42,160 nucleotides of DNA, from positions 354,746 to 396,905 of the forward strand of contig NW_019773737.1 in the NCBI RefSeq assembly GCF_001039355.2. Direction: 5' to 3'. Source of the DNA: Lingula anatina. Its lineage: Eukaryota > Brachiopoda > Lingulata > Lingulida > Lingulidae. The notes beneath the pieces are model-generated. The model saw only the letters and a list, made by a program, of their open reading frames with translations. It made no database searches and had not been told where the DNA came from. Position numbers and translations under genes: made by a program. Shown piece by piece: positions 32,376 to 42,160 of this stretch (its first letter is position 1; every line of letters starts with the position of its first letter).

Positions 32376-33972
32376 GAGCTCGGTGAGATTATAGAGATTT
32401 ATCAACTTATGAAAAAATTTTTTCGCTCCCCAGAGTTTGTACCACTAGAAGTATATAGGTAGATGGAAAAAAAGGTAATTAAGATCTGGGTTATATTACA
32501 AGCACCCTGCAAATAAAATAATTTCATTTTACACACTATTTGTATGGAATAATTGTTTTAGAAAGTAAAAAGGTTTGTGAAATTTGTCTTTAACAAAGTA
32601 TCATGAAACTTGGGCAAAATAACCTAGGATGTATTACTGATGTGAACATTTTCCTTTTTTAGAAGACCAAAATCAACTGGGATTTTAAATTATTTATTAA
32701 TTTATTTTATACTTTTCAGTTAGAACTCTTCTGAATGCATTATGACCCACCTTGAATAAAGCAAGAAAACTAGGCCATGCTTGCAGCTCCTTATGAGTAC
32801 CATATAATTTCTGAAGATGGTGATTTTTATTTGCATTTTTAAGTATCATATATAAACTGACAACAATTGTTTCTCAGGAAAACTAGCCGTGTCCAGACAA
32901 GGAAACATTTGCTTGGTACATGTATTGCGCACCTTCTGTGACATTCCATCCCTTGATATTACAATTTGGATTAAGAAACTTGCATAATTAAAGAATTGGC
33001 ATATCTATTTAATTTAAACATGAAAATGCTGAAATGTAGAAGCAAAAATGTAATAATCAGTAATTCAGCTGTTTGTTAGGGTAAGTGCATATACCACTGT
33101 TCATTCATGTATCTGAGTGAGTATAGTTAAATGTTTTTACAGTGTAAAAGAAATAAAATAAGAAGTGTGATTAAACATTTTGAGATAAATTTGCTAGCAC
33201 TGAGATTATAATGTTAGGGACACAAAATGGATGAAAAATGTTTGTTAATAAACGGTTTTTAACATTGTGGTTGAGGGATTCCTGGGTTCAAAGCATTGTA
33301 TTTTTGCTGGAAGAGGTCCACTCTTAAGCAGAATTTAATCTAGGCTCTTTCTCAAGTTTGGTCAACTACTGGGGTAAAAAAAGTCGACTTTTCAGTAAAA
33401 AAAATAAACCCTTTGGAACTGCTGGCTCCTTGCCTGTTGTTCCAAATGCCTTAAGATAAGAATGGCCATTATACTGCTAATTCAAACTTTTTAATGAAGA
33501 AATGAAGGAAAAACAAAACTCATCTGATTGCAGAATATTGCATTTTTATTGTAAAACAAAGAGAATCAATGATATACTGAAGTTTTTTTTTTAATTGACT
33601 GCCACAGAGGTAAAAATACTCTAGTAGTTCTGCACTGTCCTCCCTGAAAAATAAGAAGATAAAAACATTTAAATATAATTCAGTTAAAATGTATTAGTTA
33701 TTAAAAGGCAGCAATCCAACAACCACCAGCTCTTGGCTGCTATTATATAATAACTGGCTTCAAATACAATTTTAACCAGCTACTTGACATAGTTTGCCTC
33801 TTAAAAACTTCATTTTAGTTATGATGCCATCCAAAGAAGGAAGCAAACAAAATAACTTTCATATGACAGTAAAATTAATCTGTTCTTTTAAAAATGATGT
33901 CAAATTTTCCTAATTTCTGAATGTTTGAAGTAATAGTTTTTATTTAATAATAGTAATAATAATAATTACCAT

Positions 33973-34055
33973 TTATGCTCTTGACCTGTGTCTAAAGCAG
34001 GATGTAAAAAGATTTAACAATCTTCTCCATCGAGAAAGGCGGCGATCCTTGGGTG
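33973..34055 (-). CDS. CBM20 gene terminal exon
   Basis: Acceptor atctttcag, phase 1. Encodes PKDRRLSRWRRLLNLFTSCF then RHRSRA and TAA at 33975-33973. A basic, amphipathic, Cys-containing tail that could bind membrane or be lipidated (inference). PKDRR echoes the KD core of the mini-exons. Confidence 0.65.
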
Positions 34056-36225
34056 CTGAAAGATATAATAATAATATTTATTTATAGTCTAAAATCCATA
34101 TTAAATATTCAGTAGACTTAACATGGGTAAAATGAACAAAATAAGATGAATAAAGTAAATTAAAAGGTAGTTAAAATAAAAAGATATTAAGATGTGTTCT
34201 AAAAATTAATTGAATTGATGGACAATTAAGATTTATGATATTAAAAATAAATTGTACAATTCAAAAGATAACAGTCAAATCAATTATATTGAAAAGATAA
34301 CAGTCATATCAATTACAAAACTTTTTGAAGATATAAGTTTTTAAATCTTTTTAAAAATTGTCCTCAGACTCTATCGTTTTTATGACACAATATTACTCTG
34401 TAAAATGCAATAACATAACCTTCAATATACAGTCTGTGTACCATCTTATTTCATAAATAAATCAACATTGAAACACATTTACCACTGTTAAGAATAATCA
34501 AATTTTGAATTTCAATTAATACTTGTCAAAAGTACAAATACTGTTTGCACAACAAGGAGTGTATGTGTGTGTATGTGTGTGTATTTAACACTGTAATAAA
34601 TAGATACCTACATGTATTATATAGACCCTCCCGTCTTACCTCTCTCCTTCACGTCCTCTATCACAATTTTTGTGTCTTTGACATTAACTGAAGAAAAAAA
34701 TGGAAAACAAAATAATTCTGTCCATGAGCACAACAAGGATATCATACACAGACAAAAATACAATAAAGAATAAGATCACCTAACAGTGAATTAACACAAT
34801 GATTGTGTATGAGAGCCTGCTTCTGTGTGTGTGTGTGTGTGTGTGTGTGTAAACTTTTTGGGTGTGTTTAAATGGACCTAACTTTCTTACCTCTTTTCTT
34901 GATATCCTCAGCAAGTGACACACTGTTTGCATCTTTAATGTCGGCTAAAGCAAAAAATATGGAATTGAAACCAAATGAAACAAAATCCATGTTCAAACGG
35001 AATTCGGGCACAAATACGGAATTACATTGGTGAAAACACATTCAAATACAATTCACTTAAAATAAATTTGGATCTTCTTAAGTATGCTAAAGACAAGACT
35101 TTGGATAAGCAACGTGGTGTGTGTGTGTACTGTGTGAGAGTGCATGTTAGTGCATGTGGACACGTGCATTACTGAGTTTCTGGTCTCACCTATCTCCTCA
35201 ATACTTTTAACAACTGTTAAAACTGTTGCATATTTCTTGTCTTTGGTATCAACTGAAAGAACAGAAGCAAATTTAAAGGAGTGCAAATCATGTTCAATCT
35301 TTACACAGTTAAAAGCATGGATTTTTCTGAAAATAAAGAGTGTGTGTGTGTGCAAGTGTGCACATGTGTACATTTCATATGTGTATTTAAATAATAAATA
35401 TTTTACTGAGATTCCTGTCTTACCTGTCTCTTCAGTGTTAGGAGCCTTTACTCTGTTATCATACTTGGTATCAACTGAAACAGAATAATTAAAATGAAAG
35501 GGAATACAATTTATATTGAATCTAAGCTTAACACGTTACGTTACGGCAGTAGTAATGTAATAATACAGGTAAGTAAGAAACAAGAGGGGATGTGTTAGTC
35601 AGTTATATTTTTTTATTAATCTGATTGCATTCTGAAGTTTCCATGGAGTTTGTGCACATTAGCTAGGTAGACAAAATTGACCAAATTCATTGTGAATGGT
35701 CCCTGGTAATCAACAGCTTCAAGGGTCAAGACTTGCACCCTGAGAGTTAAGGTGTTTGTAGTAAAAAACAATGATACTTTTACTTCAAGATTCCTTGCAA
35801 ATAGTGAGAATGAACAAACACACCAAGTAAATTGCTAAAATCAACTGAATTATTACCTGCAATTTGCTTATCACTGGTGTGGACTTCAGGTTCATATGTG
35901 TAGTTAGACTCTGGAATAAGATGCATACATTTTTTGTTATTCACAAATTATGATATAGACATTGAGAATGAAATAGTCTAAATTTAATTTGATAGAATTA
36001 AAGGGCCATTTCTTTCCATATCTTACATTTTATAGAATAATAATGTTAATTCGCCTTTCTTTCCATTAGTTAGATTTAATAGAATTACAAGACCTTTTAT
36101 TTCCATGTCCAGTTCTCCCCATGTACAGGTCACTTCCATGCTGTCCTTGGTGGTCACCTGGAGGCACCTGTTCCTAAAGGGTTCAGGCTCCCATATCCAG
36201 CCAGACCCAGGGTGGTAAGGCTAAC

Positions 36226-36260
<35 letters not shown>

Positions 36261-37861
36261 ATTGAAGATAAGTTGATGTCTGAAATGAAAAAGAAAATTC
36301 AAATGAAAAGATGCATATATTTAAAATTTGACTAATCAAATACATTGTAATCTACAAGAAATGAATGAAGCTAAAAAAAAAAACACTTAAATTTGTTGAA
36401 CTTAGATTTTCTTTTTCAATAAAAAGGAAAATTATTTTCATCTCAGTTCATTTGTCATTACAAATAAATTAATATATTATACTTACGTTTTGCGGTCTAA
36501 CAAACTTCCACTCTATATTTGCAGCCTTGGGCAGAAGAACTTCCGCCCTTAGAACAGGGACACCCAACTCGGTGCACCTAGCAAGGTTTACACCACGTTG
36601 GGTGTCCCATGTTCCAAGGGCAGTTCCTCTGCCCACTGCTTTGGCTTTTAAGATATTGTCTTTTAGGACTATTCGAACAGTGGCCATGGCTGTTCAAAAT
36701 GAAACAGAAAATAGAAAGAAATCTTGTCAATATATCTTTTTGATGTTGTAATTGCAGACATTCAAATCACTCACTAAATATAAAAAAGGGATATATTGCA
36801 TTCTTATTATGAATAAGTAAGTCAATTTCTTTTTCATTTATATAAGAACATTGAAAAGTATGCAAAAGCAGTTTAGGACAATGTATTGATTTGGTAGAAC
36901 ATGTATTAGACTTGGTCCCCATACCTAGATCTATCTTATATAGGATCAATCCATCTCCAAGAGGTTTCTCCCTAAATTGCAATCAACTTAAGCAGCTTAG
37001 ATGTGTGCCAGAAGCTGCTAGGGGGATATTAATGATCATTTAGCACCTTCAGTAGGAGTGGCAGACATCTAAGACGCTTAAGATGAAAGCAATTTTGGGA
37101 GAAACCCCTTGGAGATGGATCGGCCCTGTTAGATCGATCTAGGTATGGGAACTCAGTCTATGACTCATACAGTGTACAGCCTGATAATATATATGAATAA
37201 CTTCTCGTGCATGCACGCACACATACAGCACACACAACTTACGAGCACACTGCTCTTCTTTGTTATTTTCAATTTCCATATTAACTGACATCTGCAATAA
37301 ATAAATCAAATCATACTTTAACATGTTCCAATAACAGATTTCAGTTGCATCTTTCTTTTGTAGTGATACACTCCATTATATTGGGATTATCAGCAAAAAA
37401 TTGACGTTGTGTAACAGGAAATTCTCCAAAATTTCATTTAGAATAAATTTATCATATAAAAAAACTTGGATACAAACTTTCATGGTCAATTTTGAACAAA
37501 AATTTAACTTACCAGCTACTGTGCAAAATTATATCTTTGCTTTGTTTACTAAAACAATAAACAGGAATAATTACTGTATAAAGAAATTTGATTGGACAGC
37601 TCCTGTATTGTCCCTTAACTTTAAACCAATAGGAATGGCGCTATTTTGACGGTCTCGACGTGACTCTCTCTGCTTTACAAATCACACTATATCACACACA
37701 ACTAGAGCCTGGTTATCCTGTGTAAGATGCTTATGCCCCCATCCTTGCACGGTTTTTTTAGGAAGCAGGCGATTAACCTCTGACTGATATCGGTTGGGGT
37801 CTATGGTGCAAACCACAAGTCTCACCTCTTGCACAGCGCCATCTATACTCAATGTTAACAT
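33973..37861 (-). CDS. CBM20-domain protein with tandem mini-exon array (10 exons, 255 aa)
   Basis: Exons in transcript order: 37861-37826, 37291-37243, 36689-36487, 36220-36094, 35910-35857, 35474-35424, 35252-35190, 34944-34891, 34687-34640, 34055-33973. They give one open frame of exactly 256 codons including the stop. Residues about 30-138 form a CBM20 starch/glycogen-binding domain (LGTWDTQRGV, IEWKFV, WIWEPEPFRNRCLQV, VTCTWGE). Five phase 1-1 mini-exons then encode short charged units with DTKD-like cores (VDTKYDN, VDTKDKK, ADIKDAN, VNVKDTK). The last exon encodes APKDRRLSRWRRLLNLFTSC and a basic end. No signal peptide is seen, so the protein is probably cytosolic. The start is either ATG 37861 or the in-frame ATG 37291. 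The donor at 36094 is weak (g|gtctt). The role is inferred as glycogen targeting; no enzyme domain is present. Confidence 0.72.
34557..34583 (-). repeat. CA repeat (transcript sense) downstream of mini-exon 5
   Basis: gtatgtgtgtgtatgtgtgt-type run on the plus strand, reading acaca on the transcript, about 57-83 nt past the donor. Confidence 0.85.
34640..34687 (-). CDS. Mini-exon 5 (48 bp, phase 1-1)
   Basis: Acceptor ttcttcag, donor agag|gtaaga. Encodes NVKDTKIVIEDVKER after a split Val codon. Confidence 0.72.
34823..34850 (-). repeat. CA repeat (transcript sense) downstream of mini-exon 4
   Basis: Fourteen TG units on the plus strand, CA in the transcript, 40-68 nt past the donor. Confidence 0.9.
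34891..34944 (-). CDS. Mini-exon 4 (54 bp, phase 1-1)
   Basis: Acceptor tttgctttag, donor aagag|gtaaga. Encodes DIKDANSVSLAEDIKKR after a split Ala codon. Confidence 0.73.
35115..35137 (-). repeat. CA repeat (transcript sense) downstream of mini-exon 3
   Basis: ggtgtgtgtgtgtactgtgt on the plus strand, about 52-75 nt past the donor. Confidence 0.85.
35190..35252 (-). CDS. Mini-exon 3 (63 bp, phase 1-1)
   Basis: Acceptor ttctttcag, donor gatag|gtgaga. Encodes DTKDKKYATVLTVVKSIEEI after a split Val codon; the clearest DTKD unit. Confidence 0.74.
35340..35370 (-). repeat. CA-rich tract (transcript sense) downstream of mini-exon 2
   Basis: gtgtgtgtgtgtgcaagtgt and following bases on the plus strand, about 53-84 nt past the donor. 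Confidence 0.85.
35424..35474 (-). CDS. Mini-exon 2 (51 bp, phase 1-1)
   Basis: Acceptor tgtttcag, donor gacag|gtaaga. Encodes DTKYDNRVKAPNTEET after a split Val codon. Confidence 0.72.
35857..35910 (-). CDS. Mini-exon 1 (54 bp, phase 1-1)
   Basis: Acceptor cttattccag, donor gcag|gtaata. Encodes SNYTYEPEVHTSDKQIA between split codons. The only mini-exon without a downstream CA repeat and the most divergent of the set. Confidence 0.65.
36094..36220 (-). CDS. CBM20 gene exon 4 (C-terminal part of the CBM20 domain)
   Basis: Acceptor tttagttag. Encodes PYHPGSGWIWEPEPFRNR, then CLQVTTKDSMEVTCTWGE, which corresponds to the WE-x-GPNR...VTDTW end of CBM20. Phase 0 in. The donor taken here (aaaag|gtctt) gives the phase 1 needed by the following exon but is weak. 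Confidence 0.7.
36226..36262. repeat. (AAAT)n microsatellite
   Basis: About nine AAAT/AATA units directly upstream (minus-strand sense) of the exon 4 acceptor, so it forms part of that intron's T-rich tract. Confidence 0.9.
36487..36689 (-). CDS. CBM20 gene exon 3 (N-terminal part of the CBM20 domain)
   Basis: Acceptor ttttgaacag, donor aaac|gtaagt, phase 1 in and 0 out. Encodes ATVRIVLKDNILKAKAVGRG, GTWDTQRGVNLARCTELG and ANIEWKFVRPQN, covering the G-x-LGxWD signature and the W-K-F-V strand of CBM20. Confidence 0.82.
36908..37159. mobile_element. Foldback/MITE element in an intron of the CBM20 gene
   Basis: ~95-100-bp inverted arms: left 36908-37010, right about 37059-37159. The left arm's catacctagatc and ccatctccaagaggtttctc match the reverse complement of the right arm. 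A ~50-bp loop separates the arms. Related to the element at 17313-17527. Confidence 0.75.
37243..37291 (-). CDS. CBM20 gene exon 2
   Basis: Minus-strand acceptor ttattgcag precedes atgtcagtt; donor gctc|gtaagt, phase 1. Encodes MSVNMEIENNKEEQCA. Its ATG directly after the acceptor is an alternative start. Confidence 0.6.
37826..37861 (-). CDS. CBM20 gene exon 1 (candidate start exon)
   Basis: On the minus strand gccatgtta begins MLTLSIDGAVQE and ends gag|gtgaga in phase 0, in frame with the next exon. The exon extends upstream as untranslated leader of unknown length. No stop separates this ATG from exon 2. Confidence 0.5.
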
Positions 37862-38517
37862 GGCGTCAGCGAAAGGTGATGATGAAAAACCGAAAATTTC
37901 ATCCAACTTTCTGTACACTGGGTGTCATCTTCAGTCAGGGCATTCTTAAATGGTAATTCTGCCATGATTGCAAAACGTCATCAGGATAAAACATTTGAAA
38001 TGAAGGATACGTAGGTGATATCGACTGTGTCAGTTGTTCACTGTTCACATCACGATGCAATGTGCTTGTCACAATGTGACGATAGCATGATATATAGACT
38101 TGGCTGCAGATAATAAGTGCTTTTGGAAAACAGACGAGATTGAATGCCGTCATCCACTTTAACTTTTTCATCTGTAATGATGCAACATTTTGCGATGGCA
38201 GGTGAGATGATTATAAATCAGAGCACAACTGACGTTGTGTCTTCTTTTATAAATACAATTTCCTATTGTTCTTCTTGAGTCATCTGAAGAGTTCCAACGC
38301 AAAATGATCGCCGACGGGGTTCCTGTAAATACCCGGAACATAATCATCAACGACCTATATGCTCTTTTGCGCTCCCAGACTGAAGACAACTATTCTATCA
38401 TACTACAATGTTGCGAACAAAAATGGCCCCCAGTATTATGAAATATTTTGTCGATGATATCAGAATAAGAACCAATCAGTAAGAAGAGTTTAAGTGGCTG
38501 CTTCGTGACATACAAGG
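37862..38517. other. Region upstream of the CBM20 gene
   Basis: Probable leader/promoter side of the minus-strand gene, merging into the decayed protease-like sequence. Short open frames only, with no recognised domain. Confidence 0.4.
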
Positions 38518-39475
38518 GTGGAAAGAAGCCCCCACCGATTGTGCGGAACAGAACACTCCACTCGGGACACGGAATACTCTGACAGCAGCTATGGAAGGGA
38601 ACAAACAGACAACGGCCACGGAATGGAACACTTTACTCACTTTAATCGATGGGACATCAGGGACATCAGCTGCAGCGGAGAAGTGTCAATCCCGGCTGAT
38701 AGGAATATTATTAATGAAAATTTGAACATCAGAGACCGCGATATAATCACTGACCCATGTGGTTGGCTGAATGGAACGATAATCGATGCTTGTCATGATA
38801 TAACATTAAGCACCAATTCCCTCTTCCAGAAGGACTCTAGTCATGTTCATTGGCAGTACAGTTAGATTTCAAGTGTCACAAAAATAGATTTATCCAAATA
38901 ATAAACCGAACACCAGACCGCGGAACACATTGGCTCACAGTTTCAAACATAGGGGTATGTCCCATATACGCTGAATATATGCGATTCTTCTTTCAGTGAC
39001 ATTCCAACCATGGAACAAATGTGCATTGCAACATTGATAGCACCATGGCATCGTCAAGAACTCTACAAATTAACATATTGCAGTAACCCAACAAAATAAC
39101 AACTAGTAAACTACAATTGCGGTTTGTACGTCATAGCGAATAATGTTACATTGGTGAACGGCAAAGATCCAACAACCATGAAGTATGACCACAAAAAACT
39201 TAGTTCACATTTATTTTTTTTTGTTAAAAAAGACGTCATCTATTGCTTTTTCCTATTACAAGCAGGCATAAAATTAAAAATCTTGTGAAAAAAACTCAGT
39301 CGTAGTCAATTTCTACTGTGAATGCCAGCTGCCAGATACACACACCCTGTATGTCATTTATGACGGTTGCAATAAAGAATATCATCCTCTATGTAAAGGC
39401 GCAACAGACACCGCCTTAAAACAAGATGACATGTATTGTACAAAGTGCACAAAAAGCAGACAACAATAATAATAG
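38518..39475 (+). pseudogene. Decayed Ulp1-like (C48) cysteine-protease with PHD-like finger
   Basis: Three frames carry successive pieces. First DIITDPCGWLNGTIIDACHD (about 38736-38800), the entry to an Ulp1 fold. Then FIQIINRTPDRGTHWLTVSN with the His position (38928-38930). Then YNCGLYVIANNV and NGKDPTTMKYDHKKLSSHL with the Cys position (39118-39120), and finally YCECQLP...YDGCNKEYHPLC...YCTKC, a PHD-like zinc finger lacking one Cys. Known: proteins of this layout are abundant in invertebrate genomes, often linked to mobile DNA. Frameshifts and stops separate the pieces, so it is a pseudogene or relic. Confidence 0.62.
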
Positions 39476-39911
39476 TAATAACTCAATATATTTATATTTG
39501 TCTTGTTTTTCTTTTAGCATCACATAAATAATATTCCCTTGTTCCACAAAGTATTTGATACACGTTCCACTTTTTACTGTATTCCGCATTTGAGTCTGTT
39601 CTGTTGTTCTGGTTTTCTGTCTTTTAGTTTCTGCCATCACTAACATGTATTAGCACTACCATCCCGAGTTTCAGTGACGACAGGAAATCACCAGTCTTCT
39701 GTATTACCAGCACTAGTATAGTAGTGTATGCCTCGGCTGTAACCAACAACAACACTTTATTTTGTAAGATAATTTTTTTTACACATTCATTCACATTTTT
39801 TTTGTTGTTGTTGAACGAAAGTAATAAATTGTCAATACTCTCAGACTCTGGAACTTTTTGTGGAAAATTCCTGACCACTGAGTTTTTTATCTCTTCCAGT
39901 CCATCATCTGA
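39476..39911. other. Spacer between the protease relic and the minisatellite
   Basis: AT-rich. A minus-strand open frame (39624-40025) spans into the minisatellite and has no recognised motif, so I do not call it. Confidence 0.4.
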
Positions 39912-39916
39912 CTTTA

Positions 39917-40345
39917 GTCTACTACACTGTACTAAGAGACAGGACTGTACTGCCACAATGTAATACAATGACTCCAGACTACACTGTACTAGGAGACACA
40001 GGACTATACTGCCACAATGGAACACAATGACTCCAGACTACTACACTGTACTAGGAGACACAGAACTATACTGCCACAATGGAACACAATGACTCCAGAC
40101 TACTACACTGTACTAAGAGGCACAGGACTTTACTGCCACAATGGAACACAATGACTCATGACTACTACACTGTACTAGGAGGCACAGGACTTTACTGCCA
40201 AAATGGAACACAATGACTCCAGACTACTACACTGTACTAGGAGGCATAGGACTATACTGCCACAATGGAATACAATGACTCCAGACTACTACACTGTACT
40301 AGGAAGCACAGGACTATACTGCCACAATGGAACACATTATTGACT
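39917..40345. repeat. ~61-bp minisatellite, about 7 units
   Basis: Units begin actccagactactacactg at about 39971, 40030, 40092, 40154, 40215 and 40277, preceded by a partial unit from 39917. Each contains ctgccacaatgg. Point differences are scattered among units. Confidence 0.9.
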
Positions 40346-40504
40346 CCAGATTAATTTTCAAAATGGTCAAGTAACAACATAATATTCATTTATTAAATGC
40401 TCTTCCGTAGATCACATTGTATTGTGGATCTTTTAATATTTCAGTGAAATTTTGAATCAGTAGTGCTGTAGTGTAAAGCTTAATTTGTACACATTTCTGA
40501 AGCA

Positions 40505-42160
40505 TTAGACCAGATTTGACAAAATTATTAATGTATAACTATTTTAAGTCATGCAATTTGCCAGTCTTTTCAATGTAATTTTCAATTTTCTCAGTTATAT
40601 TGTTCTTTTTAAGAGTAGCCTTTCCATGAAAAAGCAGGCAGTGAAAGACAGCAGCAAGAGCAGCACTGTCTTATCCATGTGTACAATACATGACATGTGG
40701 CAAGATTTAGGACATTGTCATATATTGTGCTAACAACAACCCATTCCAGAAACCCATTGTAATAAGGAGTAATCTGCATCTGACATTGATGGTAAGGAGG
40801 AGTCTTGTATGAGAATATGTTGTTTTCCAGATGACAGCTATAGGTAACTTGCAACCTCCTACACAAACAAACTCAAATCATAACATTTGCTGTTTTCTTT
40901 GATAGTAAATAATACATTGCAATGTTGAAATATTTTTTTTGAATAATTCTCACTCTACTGATTATCAATATCCAATAAACAGAGCACTTTAAAAAAAACA
41001 CTGACAACTGATCAGTTTATCACAGATTTTATTGTTGCCAAGCATCTTTTGATCAGATTATCACAAATTTTTATTGATATTAAGCATCATTTGTTAAAAT
41101 ATCCAAAATATTGGACAAGATTTGACAAAATTATTAACATTTAACTATTTTAAGTCATGAAATTTGCCAACTTATTTTCAGTGTAATATTGAGTTTTCTC
41201 TAATATGTCGTCCATAGAAAATACTTTTCGTTAGACACACAGTCAACTGATCAGATTATCACAGATTTTTATTTGTTAAAATATCAGAAATATTGGACAA
41301 GATTTGACAAAATTATTAACATTTAACTATTTTGAGTAATGGGGTTTGCAAGTGTTTTCAGTTTAATTTTCATTTTTCTCAAATTTATAGTCCACTGAAA
41401 ATACTTTTCGTTAGACACACAGTCAACTGATCAGATTATCACAAATTTTTATTGATGTTAAGCATCATTTGTTAAAATATCAGAAGTATTGGACAAGATT
41501 TTACAAAATTATTAACATTTAACTATTTTAAGTCATGGGGTTTGCCAGTTTTTTCAGTGTAATTTTCAGTTTTCTGAAGTTTATTATTCTTTCTTTCCAG
41601 AGTACCCTTACCATAAAAAAGCAGGCAGTGAAAGACAGCAGCAAGAGAAGAACTATGTCTTATCCATGTGTACAATACATGGCATGTGGCAAGATTTAGG
41701 ACATTGTCAAATATTGTGCTAACAACAACCCATTCCAGAAACCCATTGTAAGGAGTAATCTGCATCTGACATTAAAGATAAGGAGGCTTGTATGGGTATA
41801 TATTGTTTTCCAGATGACAGTTACAGGTAATTTGCAACCTCCTACACAAACAAACTCAAATCATCACATTTGCTTTTTTCTTTGATAGTAAATAATACAT
41901 TGCAATATTCCAATATTTGATTTGGTCAATTCTCACACTTCTGATTATCAATTTCCAATAAACTTGGCACTTAAAATAACACAGTCAAATGATTAGCTGA
42001 TCACAGATTTTTATTGTTGTTAAGCATCTTTTGTGCAAATTTCAAAAGTATTGGACAAGATTTGACAAAATTATTAACGTTTAACTATTTTGAGCCATCG
42101 AATTTGCCAGTGTTTTTGTGGTAGTTTTCTGTTTTCCGAAATATATTGCCCCAAAGAACA
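40505..42160. repeat. Complex higher-order tandem repeat running off the window
   Basis: A key word, ggacaagatttgacaaaatt or a near form, recurs at about 40509, 41113, 41295, 41491 and 42053. Two long units (from about 40509 and 41491, offset about 982 bp) share ~540 bp, including aaaaagcaggcagtgaaaga and ggcaagatttaggacattgt. Short units of about 180-195 bp lie between. Both long units keep a minus-strand open frame (MQITP...EWVVVSTI), but with indels, so protein function is doubtful. Confidence 0.8.

Larger units (their letters stand above)
31705..33972. other. AT-rich region between the retroelement and the CBM20 gene
   Basis: No complete gene. It holds two tandem 50-bp segments with TGACGTCA sites, a possible orphan exon at 32300-32375, and the 3' untranslated region of the minus-strand gene at its right end (tttatt at 33545 reads aataaa on the minus strand). 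Confidence 0.5.

Noticed and set aside
35053-35488. Plus- and minus-strand frames of 106-114 codons across the mini-exons
   Set aside because: Each crosses real splice sites and GT repeats. The minus-strand one contains mini-exon 3 but reads through introns on both sides.
39624-40025. 133-codon minus-strand frame
   Set aside because: Enters the ~61-bp minisatellite, no domain, and no splice or start support.

Overview
This is eukaryotic, intron-containing DNA from an invertebrate, most likely a marine one. It is AT-rich with small exons (48-285 bp), GT..AG introns, many microsatellites and foldback elements, and a recurring tacatgta-type word. The gene content (a laccase-like multicopper oxidase, a somatomedin-B cysteine-rich protein, a carbohydrate sulfotransferase, a Ty3/Gypsy element) would fit a mollusc or another lophotrochozoan best. 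An amphioxus-like or hemichordate source is not excluded, and the species cannot be named from the sequence. Single 'n' characters at 24482, 27418 and 30128 mark assembly joins.

Layout. 1-5463: AT-rich DNA with no gene I can support. 5464-9401 (+): seven 3' exons of a laccase-like oxidase with three of its four copper motifs; the 5' exons are absent from the window, and the last exon is partly duplicated. 9402-13045: intergenic, with a foldback element, a minisatellite and a tandem duplication. 13046-16612 (+): three exons of a secreted or ectodomain protein with a somatomedin-B-like module behind a TATA box. 16613-19349: a cluster of foldback elements and a non-LTR retrotransposon tail. 19350-21722 (+): a complete two-exon type II membrane sulfotransferase of 349 residues. 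22312-31473: pieces of a short-LTR (175 bp) Ty3/Gypsy element in several overlapping copies separated by 'n' joins, with part of an older Gypsy pol between them. 31474-33972: orphan coding-like segments and a duplicated CRE-containing repeat. 33973-37861 (-): a ten-exon gene that I reconstructed from splice sites. 37862-42160: a decayed Ulp1-like protease/PHD-like sequence, a ~61-bp minisatellite and a larger complex repeat that runs off the window.

The most interesting part is the minus-strand gene. Its exons join in one frame to 255 residues: an N-terminal CBM20 (starch/glycogen-binding) domain split over two exons, then five mini-exons of 48-63 bp, all phase 1-1, encoding variants of a short DTKD-like unit, then a basic Cys-containing C-terminal tail. 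Four successive mini-exons each have a CA repeat (in transcript sense) about 40-85 nt downstream of the donor site. This looks like a tandemly amplified exon-intron cassette suited to frame-preserving alternative splicing. The second point of interest is the 133-bp duplication of the laccase terminal acceptor and exon start, which offers two acceptors leading to different C-termini.

The host genes are independent; nothing suggests a shared pathway.
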